Assembly: GCA_041589565.1 (NCBI GenBank)
Contig: JBFHVL010000002.1
Span: 1 to 60,987 of the forward strand
Source: Pleionea sp041589565
GTDB taxonomy: Bacteria > Pseudomonadota > Gammaproteobacteria > Enterobacterales > Kangiellaceae
Length of the DNA: 60,987 nt
Direction: 5' to 3'
Shown here: piece by piece, positions 27,785-36,979 of the stretch
Layout: every line of letters starts with the position of its first letter
How positions within the stretch are numbered: the first letter of the stretch is position 1
Position numbers and translations under genes: made by a program
The notes under the pieces: model-generated
What the model was told of the DNA's origin: nothing
The model's input: the letters and a program-made list of their open reading frames with translations, nothing else
The model's database searches: none

Positions 27785-28214
27785 AGTCTCAGAGGGCTGG
27801 GAGTAAGCTAATTGCGGGCTATTTTAGGCGGCGGACGCTGAATAATCTAGTTTCTACGCTTATTTTGAGGTTGAGCAGGCTAATGGTATTTTGTGGGTAC
27901 TTACCACTTATCGCGATAATTCGTCCTTTGGTGTGAAAAATAGCCAGCTAATTTGCGATTTCGTGAAAGAGGTCACACCCGAATTCGACATCCTTTACTA
28001 GAGTTATTGGCAACCTCTCCGTTAGTGTTCACCGGGGTGTCGAATGAGTTACCCAAACTCAAAATTGAGATGTTAGACACGCCCAGTGAAGGAACCTTTT
28101 TTTATCTCATGGAAATCACAGCGCATCCGATGTTGTCGGCTGACTGTGCTCAATATTAACTGGAAAGGCCTAGGTGTTGGTATATAGTTGATAGAGGTCA
28201 TAAAGGTTGTCACT
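27785..28214. other. 430-base divergent region between nadC and the DUF1631 gene
   Basis: Must contain the promoters of nadC (- strand) and the DUF1631 gene (+ strand), but I see no convincing -35/-10 pair. An 8-bp inverted repeat ATTCGACA/TGTCGAAT is separated by roughly 50 bases near 27983-28044. A 68-codon frame at 27953-28159 starts at TTG without a ribosome site and I do not accept it as a gene. Confidence 0.3.
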
Positions 28215-30473
28215 GTGAGTAAAGAGCCGCAAATCGTTCGATTTACCCCTTCGGGCCAGAGTATTCCTAAAACTCAATTGCCAAAAATCTTAAATGAAGT
28301 TGAGATGTTGGCGGAGCGGGAGCTTGAGCGGTGCCTTAACAAGTTGCTCGACAGCGCCGATGACAAGCTGTTTGATATGGCTGACAAGTCGAATGAGGTG
28401 GTGTTTTTTAATGCCATGCGTCAGCTACGTATAAAACGTCAAGGATTGGTTAGTACGTTTAAACAGGAGCTCCGCCACTCGTTTAAGTCGCAACTATCGG
28501 GCGATGATTTTGATGCCCCAGCTAACGTAGAACCTTTGGCGCAGGATAGTTTTAGTTTGGTCAACGAAGATGAGTTGGAAGAAGACTTAGCTGTCGATGC
28601 AATGGTTAATAAAGCCAGAGCCGATAATAAAAAGGCTTTAGACTTTATCGCTACGCGGCTCGATACTTTGTGTACCGCGGTAACGGTTGATGAAACCAAT
28701 AATCCCTTAGATCCTCGCGCCATTTGTGAAGCATTCCGAATTGCCAGTAAAGGGCTGCAACTGGATATTCAAACGCGCCTGATTGTTTTTAAATTATTCG
28801 ACCGAACCGTTTTGGGTGAGCTTAGCGATGTTTACGATGAGATAAATGCCGAGTTTGCTGAGCGAGGTATTTTGCCAGACTTACATAAGTCTATTGCTCG
28901 TCCCAGTCGACGAGACAGTCGTCGCCGAGAATCTGAGTCTGACTCTGAGCGTTCGCAAAAACTTGAACGCGATGAAATTCGTGAAGAAGTATTTAATACT
29001 CTGCAAGAGTTACTATCGACAAAAAAAGTGGCCTATCCTAATCAGGCCCCAGTGGTTGAAACCGATCAACTGGTGTCTGCGCTGACCAATCTACAACAAG
29101 ATCAAGGTTTCTCACCCGCTGACTTTGCCGATCCACAAAGGTTAAAAGCCGCTATCGGGGGATTACTTCCTGCGACGGGTGGTCAGGTTAATGGCGGGAC
29201 GATTGGTAATGTTAACGATGACGTTATCGACATTATCACGCTGCTGTTTGATGTCATGCTGGAAGATCGCAACTTGCATGGCGAACTCAAAACCATTATT
29301 TCTCGATTGCAAATTCCCATGTTAAAAGTCGGGCTGGTTGATCGTACGTTTTTTAGTAATCGAAACCATCCTGCTAGACAATTGTTGAATGAATTGGCGC
29401 ATATCAGCATCGGCTGGACACCTAATAACCGGTCTTCTGCTGATCCATTGTTTGATAAAATTACCGAAATTGTTGATCGTGTTATTAATGAATTTAAATC
29501 GGATATTGGTTTATTCGACAGGTTGTTGAGCGATCTGGAGCGGTTTAAAGAAAGTGACCTGCGGCGAGCGCAGTTAATTGAAAAGCGCATGCGCGAAGCT
29601 GAAGAAGGACGCGCTCGAGCCGATTCAGCTAAACGCATGGTAAACTCAGAGATTGTTCGAATATGCCATGGGCGATTTATCGCTGAGCCGGTTAAACAGA
29701 TTTTAAAAGAAGCATGGACAAATGTTTTGTTTCTTGAACAACTGAAACCTGATAACGAAGAGTCTTACCAAAAAGCCATTAAAGTTGCCGAATTTTTAGT
29801 GTGGAGTGTGCAACCTAAAACAACCCAAGACGCACGCAACAAACTGACAAAAATCATGACCAGTTTAATTAAAAATCTAAAACTGGGAATGGATAAGATT
29901 TCGTTCAATTCATATCGCGCCAGTCAGTTGCTCGAAGAGCTTGAAGATTGTCATCGAAAGATTTTAGCGCTGCCACTTAAAGCGGCCAAGCCGCAAAATG
30001 CTCCATCCGATTTATCTCAGACTTCGAAACCTCAATCCGAATCTCAAGTCGAGCCATCAATGGTAGTGGAGCAGGTAACGCAGGAAACAATTGAAGAGTT
30101 GTCGCTTCCGGTAGAGGAGGAGGTCACTTCGTCAACCGGTGCTGCCGAGATAGATGAAGAAGAGAGCATCATTATCGATGAAAATGATCCTGTTTTTGAA
30201 CAGGTGTCGCAATTACAGGCCGGGGCTTGGGTGGAAATGAATTGTGGTACTGAACAAAAGCAGCGGTGTAAGTTGGCAGCTTTTATTGCTTCTGCTGATA
30301 AATATATTTTTGTAAATCGTACCGGGGTTAAAATCGCCGAGTTGAACAAAATGCAGTTGGCTGCCGGCGTTAAGCAGGAAAGCATTCGTGTGCTGGATGA
30401 TGCAGCACTATTTGATCGCGCTCTAGAGTCTGTCATCACCAATTTGAGAGTAATGAAAGAGGCAGAGGCCTGA
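28215..30473 (+). CDS. DUF1631 family protein
   Basis: A large, mostly helical cytoplasmic protein of 752 residues from the GTG at 28215, which has AAAGG 8 bases upstream; a TTG nine codons earlier is the alternative and there is no ATG. Seen: ELERCLNKLLDSADDKLFDMA near the start, acidic and basic low-complexity linkers (SRRDSRRRESESDSERSQ), a long helical core including VGLVDRTFFSNRNHPARQLL, and a C-terminal beta module from about residue 660 (GAWVEMN, YIFVNRTGVKIAEL) resembling PilZ-like barrels. Function unknown; some family members have been tied to regulatory networks, so a signalling role is only a guess. It is followed by a terminator. Confidence 0.8.
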   Translation: MSKEPQIVRFTPSGQSIPKTQLPKILNEVEMLAERELERCLNKLLDSADDKLFDMADKSNEVVFFNAMRQLRIKRQGLVSTFKQELRHSFKSQLSGDDFDAPANVEPLAQDSFSLVNEDELEEDLAVDAMVNKARADNKKALDFIATRLDTLCTAVTVDETNNPLDPRAICEAFRIASKGLQLDIQTRLIVFKLFDRTVLGELSDVYDEINAEFAERGILPDLHKSIARPSRRDSRRRESESDSERSQKLERDEIREEVFNTLQELLSTKKVAYPNQAPVVETDQLVSALTNLQQDQGFSPADFADPQRLKAAIGGLLPATGGQVNGGTIGNVNDDVIDIITLLFDVMLEDRNLHGELKTIISRLQIPMLKVGLVDRTFFSNRNHPARQLLNELAHISIGWTPNNRSSADPLFDKITEIVDRVINEFKSDIGLFDRLLSDLERFKESDLRRAQLIEKRMREAEEGRARADSAKRMVNSEIVRICHGRFIAEPVKQILKEAWTNVLFLEQLKPDNEESYQKAIKVAEFLVWSVQPKTTQDARNKLTKIMTSLIKNLKLGMDKISFNSYRASQLLEELEDCHRKILALPLKAAKPQNAPSDLSQTSKPQSESQVEPSMVVEQVTQETIEELSLPVEEEVTSSTGAAEIDEEESIIIDENDPVFEQVSQLQAGAWVEMNCGTEQKQRCKLAAFIASADKYIFVNRTGVKIAELNKMQLAAGVKQESIRVLDDAALFDRALESVITNLRVMKEAEA

Positions 30474-30508
30474 TTTTTAAGTCGACTATTTAGACTAGTG
30501 ATAGATTT

Positions 30509-30531
30509 ACGGCGGCGTTGGCCGCCGTTTT
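30509..30531 (+). terminator. Rho-independent terminator of the DUF1631 gene
   Basis: ACGGCGGC pairs with GCCGCCGT around the loop GTTG, followed by a short T-run. Confidence 0.85.
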
Positions 30532-30642
30532 CATTCGGACTCATGGTGCTGCTTGATTTATTTTTATGCTCCACGTTTAATACCGATATCTTTGAGAAGC
30601 TGTAAAAGCTAAGCCTTGGTTTAAAATTAAATAGGATGACCT

Positions 30643-31176
30643 GTGATTTACCCCAAAGCGCGTCAATGCCCATCTCCACACTTTAATGAGCGCCCGGATG
30701 CCAGCACTATCAATCTGTTGGTTATCCATTGCATTAGTTTGCCTCCGGGAGAGTTCGGTGGCGATTACATTGAGCAGTTTTTTAGAGGTGAACTAGACGC
30801 CTCATTACACCCTTACTTTGAAACTATTGCTGAGTTAGAAGTATCAAGTCACTTTTTGATTGATCGTAACGGTCAATTGCTCCAATTTGTCGATTGTTCG
30901 CAGCGAGCTTGGCATGCCGGCGTGTCGCAATGGCTAGGGCGAGATAATTGTAATGACTTTTCCATTGGCATTGAGCTCGAAGGGTGTGATGATGTGCCCT
31001 ACACTAAAGCTCAATACCAAGCTTTGGTAGAGCTGACTCGTTGGTTGCAGCAACATTATCCTGATATTACTGATGATAATATTGTAGGGCATTGCGATAT
31101 TGCGCCAGAGCGAAAGACAGATCCAGGCCCCGCTTTTGACTGGACTTACTTTCATTCGCTATTATCGAAGCATTAA
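30643..31176 (+). CDS. ampD: 1,6-anhydro-N-acetylmuramyl-L-alanine amidase AmpD
   Basis: Cytoplasmic zinc amidase that recycles anhydro-muropeptides and so keeps AmpR-type signals low. It begins with GTG, preceded by AGGA. In 177 residues the zinc ligands align with E. coli AmpD: His29 (LVIHC), His150 and Asp160 (GHCDIAPERKTD), with catalytic Glu111 (IGIELEG) and Lys158. It pairs with ampE 18 bases downstream. Confidence 0.95.
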   Translation: MIYPKARQCPSPHFNERPDASTINLLVIHCISLPPGEFGGDYIEQFFRGELDASLHPYFETIAELEVSSHFLIDRNGQLLQFVDCSQRAWHAGVSQWLGRDNCNDFSIGIELEGCDDVPYTKAQYQALVELTRWLQQHYPDITDDNIVGHCDIAPERKTDPGPAFDWTYFHSLLSKH

Positions 31177-31194
31177 CTCACTCGAGAACTCACT

Positions 31195-32016
31195 ATGATT
31201 CTTATCCTTTTGATCGCCGCTTTATTGATTGAAACATTCGTTAGCCAATTATCGCAATGGCGCAGTCACGCAATCGTCGTCTCCTATTCCCGAAAATGGC
31301 GAGGTGTGTTTGATAGTGAGGGATCATTGAATGAATGGTTGGTTGCAGCCATTGTGTTACTACCACCACTAGTTGTTGCAGCACTTTTGTTAGGTGATCA
31401 CCGGGGTTTTTCCGGCTTGATCTTTGAATTTATTCTCTCGTTAGTCGTCTTGTTATGGTGTCTTGGTCCACAAACATTGGGTCAGTATTTTCATCAACAT
31501 GAAAATGACACAGAAGGCGAGCCTGCTCGAGGAATGCTTTTCTTTGCTCATAAAGGATACTTCGCTCCTATATTTTGGTTTGTACTACTGGGGCCGGTTG
31601 CGGTTTTGGGTTATCGATTAATCGAAGCGCTGGCGCATTCTTCCGAAGTAGTCGATACGACAAGTGAAGATGACAGTAACAGCGACGATAACTACAACAC
31701 AGAAAGCAACATCAAGGGACCCAAGCAACTGGCTATGGTATGGCAAACCTTGTTTCATATTGTCGACTGGCTTCCCGCGCGAGTAACCGGGTTCCTTTAC
31801 CTTATGACTGGAGACTTCATGCGTGGGTTTGGCGAGTTTAAAAAGGGACTCCTTGATACCGAAATTGGAAGTGAACCGTTGGTTTCTGAAACTGCGGTGC
31901 GAGCTCTGGCTATGAGAGACGAAGACGAGCCCATGCCAGCGGCACGTCATCTGGCAGAGCGAGCATTATTATTATTAACGGTGCTGGTGGCGCTCATTTC
32001 TTTCTTCCAACTCTAG
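31195..32016 (+). CDS. ampE: Regulatory signalling membrane protein AmpE
   Basis: A 273-residue inner membrane protein with about four hydrophobic segments and the family hallmarks LLIETFVSQLSQWRS near the N-terminus, LVVLLWCLGP, a conserved FWFVLLGPVAVLGYRL helix and LPARVTGFLYLMTGDF. AmpE is encoded with ampD in many gammaproteobacteria and is linked to beta-lactamase induction, but its molecular action is unclear. Confidence 0.92.
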   Translation: MILILLIAALLIETFVSQLSQWRSHAIVVSYSRKWRGVFDSEGSLNEWLVAAIVLLPPLVVAALLLGDHRGFSGLIFEFILSLVVLLWCLGPQTLGQYFHQHENDTEGEPARGMLFFAHKGYFAPIFWFVLLGPVAVLGYRLIEALAHSSEVVDTTSEDDSNSDDNYNTESNIKGPKQLAMVWQTLFHIVDWLPARVTGFLYLMTGDFMRGFGEFKKGLLDTEIGSEPLVSETAVRALAMRDEDEPMPAARHLAERALLLLTVLVALISFFQL

Positions 32017-32042
32017 TTGCAATTGAATGGTTGGCTAATTTC

Positions 32043-32064
32043 GTAAGTCACTTTGTAAGTCACT
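32043..32064. repeat. Tandem 10-base repeat upstream of aceE
   Basis: GTAAGTCACT occurs twice in a row with a 2-base spacer, a 12-base period. It lies in the 478-base region between ampE and aceE and could be a regulator site for either the ampE 3' end or the aceE promoter region. Only the repeat itself is seen. Confidence 0.5.
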
Positions 32065-32264
32065 CGAAATTTTTGGTTGTGCATTAAGTGGCGGGAGCCC
32101 GATTGACTTGCGAATTGAGTTGCGCTGCCTTATTTTGGTGCAATACATTCCTGGAACTTGTAAGATTATTCCAATAAGTGGCAAAAGGAGCAGTCATAGT
32201 TTCAAAAAAACTGTAAAAAAATTACAAAAAGTCACTGGTATGTCCTTCTTTTTGCCTTTTCCTC

Positions 32265-32273
32265 TGGTATCAT
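32265..32273 (+). promoter_or_regulatory. Candidate extended -10 promoter of the aceEF operon
   Basis: TGGTATCAT fits an extended -10 box, about 220 bases before the aceE ATG, with no strong -35. It would give a long 5' leader containing the hairpin at 32370-32406. No pdhR gene and no clear PdhR palindrome were found in the window. Confidence 0.35.
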
Positions 32274-32369
32274 ACGGCTCCAAAATTAGCTGATCCCTAC
32301 GATTTTGCTACTCAGCGAACCACCACTACCGTGTCGGAACGCGATCCAAACTAATATATTTGATTAATC

Positions 32370-32406
32370 GCGGATTATTACTTCCCCAATGGGGGTAGTG
32401 ATTCGC
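32370..32406 (+). promoter_or_regulatory. Long hairpin in the aceE leader
   Basis: An 11-bp arm (GCGGATTATTA with TAGTGATTCGC) and a 5-bp GC-rich arm (TCCCC with GGGGG) are separated by a 2-base bulge and capped by AAT. It ends 88 bases before the aceE start and is not followed immediately by a T-run, so a leader or stability element is more likely than a plain terminator. Confidence 0.5.
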
Positions 32407-32494
32407 AATGGTAAAGGTTTTAGTCTTTACTTATTGCACAGAAATATTCAGCCAAAAACGCTGCAAAACGAACACAAAAAGAGGAAATCAGTTC

Positions 32495-35164
32495 ATGGCG
32501 GTTGATTCGAGAAACGACGTCGATCCTATTGAAACTCAGGAATGGCTCGAAGCGCTTGAAGCAGTGCTTGAAGAAGAAGGCGTAGAACGTGCCCATTATC
32601 TTCTGGAGCGACTGATAGATAAAGCTCGTCGCTCTGGTGCGCACATTCCTTATGATGCTACTACAGCCTATTTAAATACCATTCCTCCATCACAAGAAGC
32701 GCATATTCCTGGTGATCAGGAAATGGAGCGTCGTTTGCGCTCTCTGATTCGATGGAATGCAATTGCTATCGTATTGCAAGCAACGAAAAAAGATCTGGAT
32801 TTGGGCGGCCACCTCTCGAGTTTCGCCTCGTCAGCCACTTTGTACGATGTAGGTTTTAACCACTTTTTCCGTGGACCAACCGAAGACTTTGAAGGCGATC
32901 TTTTGTATATCCAGGGGCATGCGTCACCGGGTATTTACGCTCGCGCGTTTCTGGAAGGTCGTTTAAACGAAGACCAACTCGCCATGTTCCGTCAGGAAAC
33001 CGAAGGTAATGGATTGTCCTCTTATCCACACCCTTGGTTAATGCCTGATTTTTGGCAGTTCCCTACGGTATCTATGGGATTAGGCCCGATTAGCGCGATC
33101 TATCAGGCGCGCTTCCTTAAATACCTCGAAGATCGCGGACTTGCTAAAACTAAAGGTCGTAAAGTGTGGGCCTTCCTGGGTGACGGTGAGATGGATGAGC
33201 CAGAATCGTTAGGTGCCATTGCGTTAGCCGGTCGCGAAAAGCTCGATAACCTGATCTTTGTGATTAACTGTAATTTGCAACGACTGGATGGCCCAGTACG
33301 CGGAAATGGCAAAATCATTCAAGAACTGGAAGGTGACTTCCGCGGCGCTGGCTGGAACGTACTTAAAGTCATTTGGGGACGTTACTGGGATCCGCTTATT
33401 GCTCGTGATACTGATGGATTACTGCTACAAACCATGGAAGAGACCGTGGATGGTGAGTACCAGAACTACAAAGCCAAGGGCGGAAAATTCACTCGTGATT
33501 ATTTCTTTGGTAAACACCCTAAATTACTGGAAATGGTGGCCAATATGTCCGATCAGGATATTTGGCGATTAAATCGTGGTGGTCACGATCCAACGAAAGT
33601 TTACGCAGCTTATCATTCCGCGGTTAATCATGAAGGTCAGCCTACGGTCATTCTGGCCAAAACCGTTAAAGGCTATGGCATGGGGGAAAGTGGTGAAGGC
33701 AAAAACATTTCTCACCAGGTCAAGAAAATGAATCTGGAAGCGCTTAAGCATTTCCGTGATCGTTTTAATATTCCCGTGTCTGACGATGAGCTGGAGCAAG
33801 TACCTTTCTACCATCCCGGAAACGACAGTCCAGAGATTAAATATCTGCAGGAGCGACGAAAAGCGCTGGGTGGTCATTTGCCATCTCGTCGAGCTAAGTC
33901 CGACAGTTTAGAAGTGCCTCCACTTAAAGCCTTTGAAGCTGTGACCAAAGGCAGTGATGGCCGTGAAATTTCTACCACTATGGCCTTTGTCAGAGTGTTG
34001 AACACGCTGCTGAAAGACAAAAAGATTTCCAGCCGTATAGTGCCAATTGTTCCCGACGAAGCGCGAACTTTTGGTATGGAAGGTATGTTCCGTCAATACG
34101 GTATTTATTCTTCGGTAGGACAACTGTATGAACCTGTTGATTCCGATCAGGTGATGTTTTATCGCGAAGATAAAAAGGGGCAAATCCTCGAAGAAGGGAT
34201 TAACGAAGCCGGGGCATTCAGCAGCTGGCTGGCGGCGGCGACCAGTTATTCCACCAACAACCTGCCGATGATCCCGTTTTATATTTATTACTCCATGTTC
34301 GGGTTTCAGCGTATTGGTGATTTGGCGTGGATGGCGGGTGATATGCAGGCGCGTGGCTTCCTGATTGGAGCGACTGCCGGACGTACCACGCTAAACGGTG
34401 AAGGTTTGCAACATCAAGATGGCCACAGCCATATTCTGGCTTCTACTATTCCGAACTGTGTGAGCTACGACCCAACATACGCTTACGAGCTGGCATTAAT
34501 CGTTCGTGATGGTATGCGTCGCATGTACGAAAACCAGGAAAATGTTTTCTACTACATCACCACCATGAATGAAAACTACGAACAACCCGCCATGCCAGAA
34601 GGTGTTGAAGAAGGCATCATTAAAGGAATGTATCAGCTTAAGGCGGGTGGTAAAGCCAAAAAAGGACAAGCACGAGTGCAGCTACTGGGCTCCGGTACCA
34701 TATTACGCGAAGTGATCGCCGCGGCAGACATGCTTCGTGAAGACTGGAAAGTTGAGTCCGATATTTGGAGTGTAACCAGCTTTAATGAGTTGCGTCGTGA
34801 AGGCTTGCATGTTGATCGACACAACATGTTGAATCCTGATGGCAAGCAACAAAAAGCTTATGTGACCCAATGCCTGGAAAACCAAACCGGTCCCGTTGTA
34901 GCAGCAACCGATTACATGAAGGTGTTTGCTGATCAAATCCGTAACTGGGTTCCGGGCATTTACAAAGTGTTGGGAACGGACGGTTTTGGACGTTCTGATA
35001 GCCGAGCTAATTTACGTAACTTCTTTGAGGTGGATCGTCGTTTTGTAACCGTAGCTGCATTGATGGCACTGGCCGAAGAAGGCAGCGTTGACCGTAAAGT
35101 TATTGGTGAAGCGATCAAGAAGTACGGTATCGACGTGAATAAACCCAATCCGCTTACGGCGTAA
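32495..35164 (+). CDS. aceE: Pyruvate dehydrogenase E1 component, homodimeric type
   Basis: Thiamine diphosphate enzyme that decarboxylates pyruvate and acetylates the lipoyl groups of AceF. I chose the ATG at 32495 (MAVDSRNDVDPIETQEW), with GAGG about 10 bases upstream; the open frame upstream has no family match. From it the protein is 889 residues, the normal length. Seen: RHxxxD-type family N-terminus WLEALEAVLEEEG, HASPGIYARAFLEGRL, the ThDP motif GDGEMDEPES through INCN, and the C-terminal LGTDGFGRSDSR. It heads the aceE-aceF-lpdA operon. Confidence 0.96.
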   Translation: MAVDSRNDVDPIETQEWLEALEAVLEEEGVERAHYLLERLIDKARRSGAHIPYDATTAYLNTIPPSQEAHIPGDQEMERRLRSLIRWNAIAIVLQATKKDLDLGGHLSSFASSATLYDVGFNHFFRGPTEDFEGDLLYIQGHASPGIYARAFLEGRLNEDQLAMFRQETEGNGLSSYPHPWLMPDFWQFPTVSMGLGPISAIYQARFLKYLEDRGLAKTKGRKVWAFLGDGEMDEPESLGAIALAGREKLDNLIFVINCNLQRLDGPVRGNGKIIQELEGDFRGAGWNVLKVIWGRYWDPLIARDTDGLLLQTMEETVDGEYQNYKAKGGKFTRDYFFGKHPKLLEMVANMSDQDIWRLNRGGHDPTKVYAAYHSAVNHEGQPTVILAKTVKGYGMGESGEGKNISHQVKKMNLEALKHFRDRFNIPVSDDELEQVPFYHPGNDSPEIKYLQERRKALGGHLPSRRAKSDSLEVPPLKAFEAVTKGSDGREISTTMAFVRVLNTLLKDKKISSRIVPIVPDEARTFGMEGMFRQYGIYSSVGQLYEPVDSDQVMFYREDKKGQILEEGINEAGAFSSWLAAATSYSTNNLPMIPFYIYYSMFGFQRIGDLAWMAGDMQARGFLIGATAGRTTLNGEGLQHQDGHSHILASTIPNCVSYDPTYAYELALIVRDGMRRMYENQENVFYYITTMNENYEQPAMPEGVEEGIIKGMYQLKAGGKAKKGQARVQLLGSGTILREVIAAADMLREDWKVESDIWSVTSFNELRREGLHVDRHNMLNPDGKQQKAYVTQCLENQTGPVVAATDYMKVFADQIRNWVPGIYKVLGTDGFGRSDSRANLRNFFEVDRRFVTVAALMALAEEGSVDRKVIGEAIKKYGIDVNKPNPLTA

Positions 35165-35196
35165 TTGGCGTTGCAACAAGAATAACGGAGAAACAC

Positions 35197-36864
35197 GTGG
35201 CGAATTTAGTTGAAGTTAAAGTTCCCGATATTGGCGATGCTTCCGATGTGGATGTGATTGAGGTTTTGGTATCGGAAGGCGATACCATTGCGAAAGACGA
35301 TAATCTGATCACTTTGGAAACCGATAAGGCCACCATGGATGTTCCTTCATCGCAGGCGGGTGTTGTAAAAGAGCTAAAAGTTTCAGTGGGCGATAAGGTG
35401 TCACAAGGGAGCGTCATTTTAATGGTGGAGCCCGCTACCGACATTACCGACGAAGATGATAAAGCGGTTGAATCGGTATCAGAAATGGCTGAAAAAGATT
35501 CCAAAGATGATTCAGACTCTGACAATGTAAAAAATAAAGAGTCGTCGCAATCGCAAAGCTCCGCCGGTTCGTCTGAAGAGCCCTTGGAGGTTCCTGATAT
35601 TGGTGATGCATCGGATGTTGATGTTATAGAAGTGTGTGTATCTGTTGGCGATTCGGTGGAAGAAAACGACAGTTTGATTGTTTTAGAAACCGATAAAGCT
35701 ACTATGGAAGTCCCATCTCCGAAATCTGGCGAGATTTTGGAGCTAGCAGTGAAAGTGGGCGATAAAGTCAGTAAAGGCTCACTGATTGGTAAAATAAAAA
35801 CCACAGGTGGGCCATCAAGCGACTCAAACAAATCGTCTTCGACAGAGCAAGCTAAAGAGTCCGCGAAAACTGAAAAAACGTCAGAAAGCAGTTCTACTTC
35901 AGCACCGAAACAAGCGCCGGTGCCGGACTATCCGCAGCACAGCCGTTCCAAGAAAGAAGGGTTGGTTCACGCCAGTCCAGCGATTCGACGTTTTGCGCGA
36001 GAGCTGGGTGTGGATATGACCAAAGTAACTGGTTCGGGAACCAAAGGGCGGATCACCAAAGAAGACGTACAAAAGTATGTGAAGTACGAACTGTCCCGGC
36101 CTAAGGCGACCGCGGCTACAGGCTCGTTTGCCATGCCAGAGATGCCTGAAATCGACTTCAGCAAATGGGGCGAAGTTGAAACCCAGCCATTATCGCGTAT
36201 TCAGAAAATTAGTAGCGTGAATCTGCATCGTAACTGGATCACTATTCCTCATGTGACTCAGCATGAAGATGCTGATATCACTGAGCTAGAAGCCTTCCGT
36301 AAAGCGATGAAAGATGAAGCGGCGAAAGACGGTGTTCGTTTAACACCTCTCGCTTTTGTGATGAAAGCTTTGGTCAGCACGTTAAAGGCGTTCCCGCGCT
36401 TTAATTCATCACTCGCCAACGACGGTGAAAATCTAATCTTGAAAAAGTATTACCACATTGGTGTTGCGGCTGATACGCCAGATGGACTGGTGGTTCCTGT
36501 GGTGCGCGATGTGGATCAAAAGTCGGTGTACCAAATTGCCAATGAACTGGCCGAATTATCCGCAAAAGCGCGAGATAAGAAGTTGGGCGCTGACGCCATG
36601 CAGGGCAGTACCTTCACCATTTCGTCTTTGGGCGGCATTGGTGGTACCAAGTTCACGCCTATCGTAGCTTGGCCTAATGTAGCTATTTTGGGGCTGAGTA
36701 AAAACCAAATGAAACCAGTATGGAACGGTAAAGAATTCGAGCCTCGACTGATGCTACCTATGTCGCTCAGCTATGATCATCGAGTCATTGACGGTGCTGA
36801 TGCGGCGCGTTTCTGTGTCCATCTGGCGCAAATGCTGTCGGATATTCGACGCGTCATTCTATAA
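35197..36864 (+). CDS. aceF: Dihydrolipoamide acetyltransferase E2 of pyruvate dehydrogenase
   Basis: Core of the pyruvate dehydrogenase complex. Starts at GTG 35197 after GGAG. The 555 residues hold two lipoyl domains (about 1-80 and 130-205), each with the lipoylated Lys in ETDKATM, Ser/Glu/Lys-rich linkers, the E1/E3-binding domain HASPAIRRFARELGVD near 250-290, and the catalytic domain ending in SYDHRVIDGADAARF with the His and Asp of the active site. E. coli AceF has three lipoyl domains; this one has two, as in several other gammaproteobacteria. Confidence 0.96.
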   Translation: MANLVEVKVPDIGDASDVDVIEVLVSEGDTIAKDDNLITLETDKATMDVPSSQAGVVKELKVSVGDKVSQGSVILMVEPATDITDEDDKAVESVSEMAEKDSKDDSDSDNVKNKESSQSQSSAGSSEEPLEVPDIGDASDVDVIEVCVSVGDSVEENDSLIVLETDKATMEVPSPKSGEILELAVKVGDKVSKGSLIGKIKTTGGPSSDSNKSSSTEQAKESAKTEKTSESSSTSAPKQAPVPDYPQHSRSKKEGLVHASPAIRRFARELGVDMTKVTGSGTKGRITKEDVQKYVKYELSRPKATAATGSFAMPEMPEIDFSKWGEVETQPLSRIQKISSVNLHRNWITIPHVTQHEDADITELEAFRKAMKDEAAKDGVRLTPLAFVMKALVSTLKAFPRFNSSLANDGENLILKKYYHIGVAADTPDGLVVPVVRDVDQKSVYQIANELAELSAKARDKKLGADAMQGSTFTISSLGGIGGTKFTPIVAWPNVAILGLSKNQMKPVWNGKEFEPRLMLPMSLSYDHRVIDGADAARFCVHLAQMLSDIRRVIL

Positions 36865-36869
36865 AATAA

Positions 36870-36898
36870 AGGGGCTCTATCCTTGGATAGAAGCCCCT
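36870..36898 (+). terminator. Hairpin between aceF and lpdA
   Basis: AGGGGCT CTATCC pairs with GGATAG A AGCCCCT with a single bulged A and a 2-base turn. It lacks a strong T-run, so it may cause partial termination or mRNA processing that gives lpdA separate control. Confidence 0.6.
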
Positions 36899-36979
36899 AA
36901 ATATTTGGGAATCTAGCTCGCTTGAGCTACAATTCGCACACTTTTTCGCTAACGCAAAGATTACAAAATAGAGGGTCAC

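Noticed and set aside
27953..28159. 68-codon frame as a gene
   Set aside because: TTG start, no ribosome site, no recognisable family; kept only as a low-interest observation.
30044..30679. 211-codon frame antisense to the DUF1631 gene
   Set aside because: Ser-rich shadow of acidic codons; no ribosome site, and it spans the terminator at 30509-30531.
32231..32273. Two CTGGTAT copies before aceE as PdhR sites
   Set aside because: They are not part of a palindrome with the ACCAAT half required for a PdhR-type operator.
32408..32494. Upstream extension of aceE by 29 codons
   Set aside because: The residues do not match AceE N-termini; the ATG at 32495 has GAGG upstream and the usual family start.
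35154..35831. 225-codon Ser/Thr-rich frame antisense to aceF
   Set aside because: It mirrors the lipoyl domains and the acidic linkers of aceF, so its repeats are a shadow of that gene.
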